Below are positions 58,513 to 64,000 of a DNA stretch of 64,000 nucleotides, one piece after another (position 1 is the stretch's first letter; every line of letters begins with the position of its first letter). The notes beneath the pieces are model-generated. The model worked only from the letters and a program-made list of their open reading frames with translations, searched no databases and had not been told where the DNA came from. This DNA is from Acidimicrobiales bacterium (GTDB lineage: Bacteria; Actinomycetota; Acidimicrobiia; Acidimicrobiales; SZUA-35). The position numbers were made by a program, and so were the translations under genes. The stretch spans positions 62,001-126,000 of the forward strand of contig JAHDCC010000008.1 in the NCBI GenBank assembly GCA_020630065.1, in the 5' to 3' direction.

Positions 58513-59076
58513 TTAACTTCTTGGAGTAGATTTTTTCTTTTTGAACGACGCCTTCGATGCGTGATAGGTCCGCATGCTCGGAAGTAGGGTTTGGTTCGTA
58601 GTAGATACCCTTTTCTTGCGTGGGACGAGATCTTCTTGGTACTCAAAAAGTCGATTGTAGAGTCTTGGCGAAATTCCAACGAAGGGGGTGAAGGTTACTT
58701 TATTGGACTCCTCGTTTTCTATGGAAACTGAATCGTCAAACAATTGATCTGCGAGGCTTTTGGGGAATGGCTGCATATATACAACTCGTTTGATACCTGC
58801 TCCAACGATCATCGGGGTACATTCATGGCAAGGGAATGTCGTCACAGTCAATTGTTTGTCTTGAGTTGAGACCCCACGTCTAGCAGCGTCGGTTAGTGCA
58901 CTTTGTTCTGCATGCATTGAGCGAGAGAACTCGGGCACTACTTTTTTGGCTGCTGGGAGCATAGTAAATAAGAGGTCGGCAACTCTTTGAGATTGCAGTT
59001 CAATTCTGTTAGGAGGCTCCACGAATCCCACGTCAGAGACAGTCGCTCTCGCCGACTCAACCGACCAAACCTCCAC
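58513..59076 (-). pseudogene. 3' fragment of an anti-phage dCTP deaminase-like gene (DcdV/AvcD family)
   Basis: The open frame codes 187 residues. Residues 20-27 (EPPNRIEL) are just the tRNA-Thr repeat read backwards and residues 1-19 are flank, so the genuine part begins near residue 28. It has the deaminase zinc motifs H55-A-E57 and P82-C-H-E-C86, then GAGIKRVVYMQPFPKSLADQLFDDS and FTPFVGISPRLYNRLF. These match the C-terminal deaminase domain of DcdV/AvcD phage-defence proteins. Full-length members have an extra N-terminal kinase-like domain and about 500 residues; both it and the start of the deaminase domain are missing. An intact zinc site could leave some activity if it is translated. 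Confidence 0.7.
58996..59019 (+). repeat. 24-bp direct repeat copy 2, candidate attR
   Basis: An exact copy of 58231-58254 lying inside the 5' part of the truncated deaminase open frame. It has no acceptor or D-arm around it, so it is not a second tRNA. It marks the point where the deaminase gene was cut. Confidence 0.85.
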
Positions 59077-59148
59077 TGCTTGCGTGAGGGTCGTTTAATT
59101 CATTTAATGGTTCTAAAGGTTCGATGTGTCCTGTAGAGTGGCGTTCGT

Positions 59149-59679
59149 ATGGCGATGGCGTATATCGATGAGTCGCACCGTTCGGGTAAGTATCTGATCT
59201 CGGCGGTAGTCACGCTGGAAAGTAGACAACCTCAGCTTCGTGCTGATTTACGACGGTTGATCTTGCCAGGCCAGCAGCGGGTTCATTTTGTGAATGAATC
59301 AGACCGCAGGAAAAAGCAGATTTTGGACGTAGCGGCTGAGTCCTCAGTGAAGAACGAGATGTGGACAGCTACCGGGTTCAAACAGAACGCGGCGCGTATC
59401 GCAATTTTTGAGGCGATGATTCCGCTGCTCGTTCGGGATGGAGTCGACCGTTTCATTGTGGAGTCGGGCGGAGCGCAGGACAAGAAAGATAGGGCTGTTC
59501 TGGCGGGTACGTTGCGGACACATGGGCTTAGCGCTGCTTACCGCCATGCCCGACCACAGGAAGAACCGTTACTGTGGCTGCCGGATGCATTAGCGTGGTG
59601 TTTCGGGCGGAACAAACAATGGCGAAGCGAACTGTATCGGCGTGGGTTGGTCGCTAGCCACCAAAGAATCAGAGCCTAA
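59149..59679 (+). CDS. DUF3800-like protein
   Basis: The 176-residue protein begins MAMAYIDESHRSGKYLISAVV, the DUF3800-type start in which an Asp-Glu pair follows the first strand of an RNase H-like fold. Later pieces are HFVNESDRRKKQILDVAA, DRFIVESGGAQDKKDRA and LLWLPDALAWCFGRNKQW, with acidic residues that could complete a metal site. The function of the family is unknown; it is frequent on genomic islands. It has no partner gene nearby and is likely part of the island tract. The start is ATG 59149. Confidence 0.65.
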   Translation: MAMAYIDESHRSGKYLISAVVTLESRQPQLRADLRRLILPGQQRVHFVNESDRRKKQILDVAAESSVKNEMWTATGFKQNAARIAIFEAMIPLLVRDGVDRFIVESGGAQDKKDRAVLAGTLRTHGLSAAYRHARPQEEPLLWLPDALAWCFGRNKQWRSELYRRGLVASHQRIRA

Positions 59680-59689
59680 AAAGCGCTAA

Positions 59690-59723
59690 TCCTGACCTCA
59701 AACCGTCCGGAGAGGGGTCAGGA
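59690..59723 (+). terminator. Hairpin after the DUF3800-like gene
   Basis: TCCTGACC (59690-59697) pairs perfectly with GGTCAGGA (59716-59723) around 18 bases, 10 bp past the stop. No U-tract follows. The rest of the 251-bp gap to 59930 shows no gene. Confidence 0.45.
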
Positions 59724-59930
59724 CCACTTCAGGTAGCTATTGCCCCTGCTCTTTAAGTATCGCCGGTAAAACGGAAAATGTAAACCCCTTAAAATCGAGT
59801 AGGGGATGTTCACGACTTCTTGGAGCATCTGGCTGTTTGTTCTGATCCGGCGGTTCTAACATGTGTACCAGCGCTACTAGTGCATTCTACGAACGCCTGG
59901 AAAGGGCGCTGGCTTGAATAGTCTTGAGCT

Positions 59931-60275
59931 ATGGCTGACAAGATTATTCCGATATTCAGGGTTAAGGATGGCGAGAAAACAGCGGAGTGGTACCAGCGTT
60001 TAGGTTTCGAAGTTGTGAGTGAGCACAGGTTCGCTCCAGGGATGCCGCTTTATCTCTTTCTTGAACGCAACGGCGAAGAGTTGCATCTGTCGGAACACAA
60101 AGGCGATGCCAAAGGGCCTGGCCTTATCTACTTTTGGATTGAAGAGGGCTTGGAGACGATCGCTGAAGAGTTTGGCGCAAGTATTGAGCAGCAGCCGTGG
60201 GCGAAAGAGCTAAAGATGAAAGACCCTGACGGCAATCGACTCAGAATAGCGTTGCGGCACTCAGGCGCGGAATGA
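59931..60275 (+). CDS. Glyoxalase/bleomycin-resistance-fold protein
   Basis: The 114-residue protein has one vicinal-oxygen-chelate domain in the bleomycin resistance protein arrangement: IPIFRVKDGEKTAEWYQRLGFEVVSEHRFAPGMPLYLFLERNGEELHLSEHKGDA, then MKDPDGNRLRI. Such proteins bind bleomycin-type drugs or act as small dioxygenases; the ligand is unknown. The start is ATG 59931. It lies within the accessory tract. Confidence 0.88.
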   Translation: MADKIIPIFRVKDGEKTAEWYQRLGFEVVSEHRFAPGMPLYLFLERNGEELHLSEHKGDAKGPGLIYFWIEEGLETIAEEFGASIEQQPWAKELKMKDPDGNRLRIALRHSGAE

Positions 60276-60421
60276 ACAAACGAAGGTCTAAGAAGGAAAC
60301 ATCCGGACACCGCTATGCCAGTTGTCCCTGACTAAGTTATGTCCTGACCCATGGTTCAGTTCGTAGAATTCGAAACCCGGTTTCTTTAGATCGTTCAGAG
60401 CTGATTCAACAACATCGCTGT

Positions 60422-61830
60422 TTACCCAAGTGTCGTCCCCAAAGCTTGCAGCAGGCTCAGTAACGCCAAGAGTGCAAGAAGTGCAAATACGATTATGTGA
60501 AAGCGTCTCATAGTGGGCTTTGCTGAGGCGTCCACCGGTGACGTTTCAATGCGTGACTCGAGCCCGAACACGAGCAGCTGGCCTTCTTCGTATGGCATCT
60601 TGTCGTGGCCGGAGATGTGAAGTCGTTCAAGGCCAGGTCGACGGTTTTGGTCGGTGGCTATCTCGGTCACTTCGGGGGCGTCGCATCCTGGGTTGTTTCG
60701 GATATTTAGAGTTTGGATTCGGTCGTGTTGAGATAGTGTTCGCAGTAAGGAAGGCATCCTGTCCGCTTCGATGTGGTTGCCTGCGAGGTCAAGGCGGACG
60801 AGGTTGTGAAGATGGCGGGCGATTGCGGCTGCCCCGCTGCCGCCGATTTGGTTGTACTCCAGATCTAGATCTGTGAGCAGGTTGAGCTGTTCGGCGATTT
60901 CGGTTGCCCCGATGTTTCCGATCATGTTGTAGCCAAGGTCGAGTTCGGCAAGGTTGTGGAGGTTAGATGCAATGGCTGCTGCTCCGTCATCTCTGATCGG
61001 GTTGTGCGCCATGTTTAGTTTGGTGAGGTTGTGGAGGTTGCTTTCGAAGGATCGTGTCCCATCATCTCCAATGTTGTTGTCGCTGAGATCTAGAGTTTTG
61101 AGTTGAGGTAACCCTTCAGCGATAGCGTTTGCCCCTTCGTTCCCGATGTGGTTGTAGTGGAGGTTGAGCTCTTCGAGGTTGTTAAGGTTGCTGGCAATCG
61201 CTGCAGCGCCGTGATGTCCGTCGTGGGTTTCGGTGAGGTCGAGTTGACTAGCCCAGTTAGTTGTTCAGCGAGTTCGACTACGCCAGCGCTCTCGATCTCG
61301 TTGCGGCCCAGGTCGAGGCTAGTGAGCTTGTGGAGGTTGTTGGCGATAGCTGCTGCACCCTCGTATCCGATGTCGTTGTACTCCAGGTGTAGGCTGGTGA
61401 GAGATGAAAGGTTATTGGCGATCGCCTGTGTGCCTTGGTCGCCTATGTTGTTGTATCGCAGTTCGAGTTCGGACAAGTTGGGGTTGCGTGCGATTGTTGC
61501 CGCACCGTCTGGTCCGATGTTGTTATAGCTGAGGTTGAGTGCGGTTAGTTGTGGGAATCTTTCAGCAATCACCTCAGCGCTGTACTCTCCAATGTTTAGA
61601 CCGACCAACGCGAGCCTTTTGACGTGGTTGATGCCCGCCATTTGAACCAGATCATCGACGGCAAGACGATCTACACAAAAACAATGTGTGAACGTGCTTT
61701 GAAGCTGTCGTGAGCGGAACCCTCTATAAGAAGTCGAACTGAGAATAGCGATGGAGTCTGCTGGGCCGAACTCGTAGGAAACCTCTTTCAGCGAAGAGAT
61801 TTTTGGTATCGACAGTTCGGCTTCTGGCAT
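60422..61830 (-). pseudogene. Leucine-rich-repeat protein gene split by a one-base frameshift
   Basis: Frame A (61830 down to 61090) encodes a cap and LRRs of the ribonuclease-inhibitor type (LTALNLSYNNIGPDGAATIA, LTSLHLEYNDIGYEGAAAIA, LTSLDLGRNEIESAGVVELA), then loses similarity after AEQLTG. The continuation QLDLTETHDGHHGAAAIA ... LKTLDLSDNNIGDDG is read in another frame from about 61249 and joins the open frame 61012-60422, which has more LRRs and a C-terminal hydrophobic helix (FHIIVFALLALLALLSLL). One lost base near 61247-61251 explains it. The restored protein would have about 470 residues and be tail-anchored. Function is unknown. Confidence 0.8.
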
Positions 61831-61954
61831 GTTCGCAATCGTAGTTCTTGCAGCGCCATCACTTGGTTAATCGCAAGAGTTGAGACACGCCGAGCGGGGG
61901 TAGTAGCTTTGTTGATTTGTTGTTCAAGTCTCACAACCGCGACTTTTACACAGT

Positions 61955-61978
61955 CTTGACGTGTCATGATACGTCAAG
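61955..61978. promoter_or_regulatory. Near-perfect palindromic operator and promoter of the RHH-Doc pair
   Basis: CTTGACGT (61955-61962) and ACGTCAAG (61971-61978) are perfect 8-bp arms; with the TCATGA centre, 22 of 24 bases are symmetric. It covers a TTGACG -35 (61956-61961) and ends just before a TATGTT -10 (61980-61985, 18-bp spacer). A bound antitoxin dimer would block RNA polymerase. The predicted start of transcription, near 61992, lies next to the ATG at 61993. Confidence 0.6.
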
Positions 61979-61992
61979 ATATGTTGTTGGAT

Positions 61993-62205
61993 ATGGAAAT
62001 GGTTAAGTTCAGCTCAAAGATTGAAAAGCAGAACCTCGACGACCTGCGTGCGTATGCTTCTGAGTCGAAGAAGAACATTTCTATTGTTCTTAACGAGGCA
62101 GTAGCCGAATATCTGGCATCAGTCAGAGTGCGTCCCACGTTCATCGAAGCGTCATCAGAAGTGCTTGATGAGCACGCTGAACTTCTAGACAAGCTCGCTC
62201 AATAG
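61993..62205 (+). CDS. Ribbon-helix-helix antitoxin of a Doc system
   Basis: The 70-residue protein has an N-terminal strand and two helices (MVKFSSKIEKQNLDDLRAYASESKKNISIVLNEAVAEYLASVR) of the RHH DNA-binding fold, then an acidic tail (IEASSEVLDEHAELLDKLAQ) suited to wrap the toxin. The frame is open from ATG 61966, but that ATG lies within the operator palindrome, so 61993 or 61999 is more likely; 61981 is possible. The predicted mRNA start makes a leaderless message plausible. Its stop is 4 bp before the toxin GTG. Confidence 0.75.
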   Translation: MEMVKFSSKIEKQNLDDLRAYASESKKNISIVLNEAVAEYLASVRVRPTFIEASSEVLDEHAELLDKLAQ

Positions 62206-62209
62206 AAGC

Positions 62210-62599
62210 GTGGAAACGACTACATACCCAACGGTCGAAGAAGCCCTCTACCTGCATAAGGCTTTGATTGACCGGTTCGGCGGTGCGCACGGTGTGCGAG
62301 ATAAAGGCTTGCTAGAAAGTGCGCTCATGCGTCCACGCTCTGGCTACTACGAAACCCTGTCACTTCAAGCAGCCGCACTACTGCATAGCCTTATCCTAAA
62401 CCATTGTTTCGTGGACGGTAACAAACGAATCGGGTTCGCCTTAATGGCGACATTCCTAAAACTCAATGGTGATTCAATAGTCGTCGACGCTACCACCGCC
62501 GAGCGTTTCATTATCGACGACATCATTGTCGGAAAAAAAGACGTTGCTGATATAGCCGCATGGATAGAACTACACCTTCATGGACAGTCGAAGCGCTAG
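62210..62599 (+). CDS. Doc-type (Fic/DOC) toxin
   Basis: The 129-residue protein has the Doc pattern: YPTVEEALYLHKALIDRFGGAHGVRDKGLLESALMRPRSGYYETLSLQAAALLHSLILNHCFVDGNKRIGFALMATFLKLNGDSI. The Fic active-site motif is HCFVDGNKR (HxFxDGNKR form; Doc kinases act on EF-Tu). All key residues (His, Phe, Asp, Asn, Lys, Arg) are present, so it is probably active. The start is GTG 62210, coupled to the antitoxin. Confidence 0.92.
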   Translation: METTTYPTVEEALYLHKALIDRFGGAHGVRDKGLLESALMRPRSGYYETLSLQAAALLHSLILNHCFVDGNKRIGFALMATFLKLNGDSIVVDATTAERFIIDDIIVGKKDVADIAAWIELHLHGQSKR

Positions 62600-62695
62600 A
62601 CGACCCAGCTAGTCTTCATCGAATCTCAGCCGCGATTGGGCCTGAAAATCAGCCACCCATCAAGATCGTTCAAAACCTAGATCGAGTCTAAATCA

Positions 62696-62707
62696 CGCTG
62701 ATCAGCG
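62696..62707. terminator. Short palindrome CGCTGATCAGCG between convergent genes
   Basis: A 12-bp perfect palindrome in the 141-bp gap between the Doc gene and the convergent TetR gene. As a hairpin it would have a short stem, so terminator function is doubtful. Confidence 0.2.
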
Positions 62708-62740
62708 CAGCTCGACTCGCCCCCTTCGTGGGATGACGCG

Positions 62741-63340
62741 CTATGTTTTCGATCGGGTTCCGGTCTTGATCTTCTCGACCGAGGACCACACCTGTTCGGT
62801 CAGCTCTACCAGGTCCTTCGTAGGGTCTTGAAGCCATAGATAGAATGCGCCGTCGGTTCCTCCGACCAGGGCTCCAGCCATCACCGAACCTCGCAAAGCG
62901 CCAGCCACATCGCCATCCTCAACGTTCTCGGTAAGCAGCGACCGGTGAGCCTCGAGCCAGGCTCGGTTTAACGCGGCCTCAGTCGGCCGCATCGACGGTA
63001 TGCTAGCCATAAATTTGAACGCGACCTCGATGCGGGCGCGGTCTGACTGAATAAACCGCGCCACGTCTATGATCGAACGACGGCAGACATCAAAGTCCGA
63101 CTCTGAAGGGTCTCTCAGGTCGATCAACTTCAGGTAATGGGCCAGCCACTGTCGGGGGATTTCATAGGCGATTTCGTCTTTGCTGTGAAAGTGTCGGTAC
63201 ACGGTTCGACGAGAAACATCGGCCGCGTCGGCGATCTGTGACACGCTGGTCTTTGAGAAACCTTGTTTTAAAAAAAGCGACGCTGCAGCCTCGTAAATTT
63301 CCGCCCGTGTCTGCTCGTTCCGTCTGTCTTGTAATGTCAC
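62741..63340 (-). CDS. TetR family transcriptional regulator
   Basis: The 199-residue protein has a TetR helix-turn-helix (RAEIYEAAASLFLKQGFSKTSVSQIADAADVSRRTVYRHFHSKDEIAYEI, about 12-61) and an alpha-helical ligand domain. It is divergent from the membrane protein at 63466 across 125 bp, with an 11-bp palindrome at 63367-63377 that could be its operator. Confidence 0.93.
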   Translation of the reverse strand: MTLQDRRNEQTRAEIYEAAASLFLKQGFSKTSVSQIADAADVSRRTVYRHFHSKDEIAYEIPRQWLAHYLKLIDLRDPSESDFDVCRRSIIDVARFIQSDRARIEVAFKFMASIPSMRPTEAALNRAWLEAHRSLLTENVEDGDVAGALRGSVMAGALVGGTDGAFYLWLQDPTKDLVELTEQVWSSVEKIKTGTRSKT

Positions 63341-63366
63341 GATGACCTCTCCTCAAAGCACATACT

Positions 63367-63377
63367 GCACATTGTGC
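63367..63377. promoter_or_regulatory. Palindrome GCACATTGTGC between divergent genes, candidate TetR operator
   Basis: A perfect 5-bp inverted repeat around one base, 27-37 bp before the TetR ATG. A wider ACTGC...GCAGT dyad (63365-63369 with a partner about 20 bp on) surrounds it. The position fits autoregulation. Confidence 0.4.
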
Positions 63378-63465
63378 CATTCTGGCGCAGTGTTTCCTGG
63401 GTCTCCTTGTCCAGGTTACGATGGCACCAGTGTCCGAGAAGAACCGAAAGAACGAGGGATAGGGA

Positions 63466-63897
63466 ATGAATCACCGACGATGGGTCCAAATCGCATTGGG
63501 GTACCTGGCAATTTCATCGGCGCCGCTCGGCATCTGGGGGCTCCTCGCTCCCCAGTCATTCTACGAGAATTTCCCCGGACTTGGGCGAGCATGGATTGCC
63601 CTGGACGGCCCCTACAACGAACACCTCATGCGCGACGTCGGCGCCTTGAATCTGGCCCTGATCGTACTGTTCGTGGGCGCCGCCATCTCAGTATCAAAAC
63701 CCCTCGTGCTAACCGCGTGCGCCTCATCGTTAGCGTGGGGAATCCCCCACTTCCTCTACCACGTCTTTAACACCGACGGCCTGAGTAACGGCGACATCGC
63801 TGGGGTTCTCGGTGGACTTTCAGCCTTCGTCGCCCTGCCAATAGTCATAATCGTGGTTATGAACCGAAACGACATATCCCAGCCAGCCCTCGCGTAG
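63466..63897 (+). CDS. Small membrane protein of unknown function
   Basis: The 143-residue protein has four predicted helices (about 8-30, 60-78, 84-104, 112-132) and the conserved-looking GLLAPQSFYENFPGLGRAWIALDGPYNEHLMRDVGALNLAL between the first two. It resembles uncharacterised actinobacterial membrane proteins near TetR genes. ATG 63466 has GAGGGA about 9 bases upstream. It is divergent from the TetR gene and is probably its target. Confidence 0.75.
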   Translation: MNHRRWVQIALGYLAISSAPLGIWGLLAPQSFYENFPGLGRAWIALDGPYNEHLMRDVGALNLALIVLFVGAAISVSKPLVLTACASSLAWGIPHFLYHVFNTDGLSNGDIAGVLGGLSAFVALPIVIIVVMNRNDISQPALA

Positions 63898-64000
63898 GTA
63901 CATACGTCTACCAATGGATCAACTCACAGGACCCACGTCACGGTGACAACTACCTGATTCGAGATAAGGGCATGGATGCGGTACCAGTATCGGCGCAACG

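Larger units (their letters stand above)
58231..59019. mobile_element. Remnant of an integrative element at tRNA-Thr
   Basis: The two 24-bp repeats bound 741 bp of unique sequence. No integrase or other mobility gene remains. The only recognisable content is the truncated dCTP-deaminase-like gene on the minus strand. The 258 bp from 58255 to 58512 hold no gene I can support. The segment looks like an island reduced by deletion. Confidence 0.6.

Noticed and set aside
58255..58995. Idea that the deaminase gene is whole only in an excised circle
   Set aside because: In the circle the sequence upstream of the repeat in the deaminase frame reaches a TAG about 7 codons on, so no longer protein results.
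1..64000. CRISPR array
   Set aside because: No regularly spaced short repeat was seen; the only exact repeats of note are the two 24-bp att copies.

Overview
The window is chromosomal DNA of moderate GC from a bacterium that is most likely an actinomycete-relative (Actinomycetota, perhaps class Acidimicrobiia). This rests on protein families rather than on any marker gene: an Rv2466c-like CPWC thioredoxin-fold protein, a DUF4333 lipoprotein, a PknB-type receptor kinase, GTG/TTG starts, many 4-nt start/stop overlaps, and neither tRNA encoding its CCA end. The taxonomic call is an inference. At least six predicted lipoproteins (lipobox cysteine near residue 20-30) point to a single-membrane cell envelope with surface-anchored enzymes.

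Layout. 1-267: 3' end of an unidentified gene. 319-3329: selB and selA (selenocysteine insertion). 3489-5568: an FxsA-like membrane protein, then two proteins of enzyme folds that have lost their metal-binding motifs (metallo-beta-lactamase and ADP-ribosylglycohydrolase). 5719-6606: unknown gene with a sigma-region-4-like tail. 6727-12256: a MacB-type ABC exporter and a NarL-type two-component system whose two promoters share a dyad. 12356-17678: DsbA-like, DUF4287-like, DUF3050 (behind a highly structured leader), an apparently permuted CoA transferase, and DusB. 17814-29836: one long respiratory complex I operon, nuoABCDHIJKLMN without nuoEFG, ending in a MidA/NDUFAF7-type methyltransferase. 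29942-32486: cobU-cobT-cobS. 32562-43516: surface cellulase-like protein, malic enzyme, Ser/Thr kinase, Rv2466c-like protein, SDR enzyme with a neighbouring Rrf2 regulator, HtpX, lipoproteins, AlkC-like glycosylase. 43634-47488: a five-gene metabolic operon of unknown pathway (RraA-like aldolase broken by a frameshift, DUF1330, a two-lobe prephenate-dehydratase/BacA-like protein, HpaI-type aldolase, TauE-type permease). 47511-57916: housekeeping and accessory genes, tRNA-Tyr, a TetR/YceI regulatory pair.

58181-62599 is an accessory tract. It begins at tRNA-Thr(GGT), whose last 24 bases recur exactly 765 bp downstream. Between the repeats lies the 3' part of an anti-phage dCTP-deaminase-like gene (DcdV/AvcD family), cut off at the second repeat. 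After it come a DUF3800-like gene, a glyoxalase-fold gene, a leucine-rich-repeat gene split by a one-base frameshift, and an RHH-Doc toxin-antitoxin pair with a clear operator. This reads as the scar of an integrative defence island. The window closes with a TetR gene divergent from a small membrane protein.

The most promising leads are the truncated defence gene at the tRNA att site, the 43.6-47.5 kb operon, the EFG-less complex I with its enlarged NuoL and linked methyltransferase, and the structured leader at 14.1-14.2 kb.
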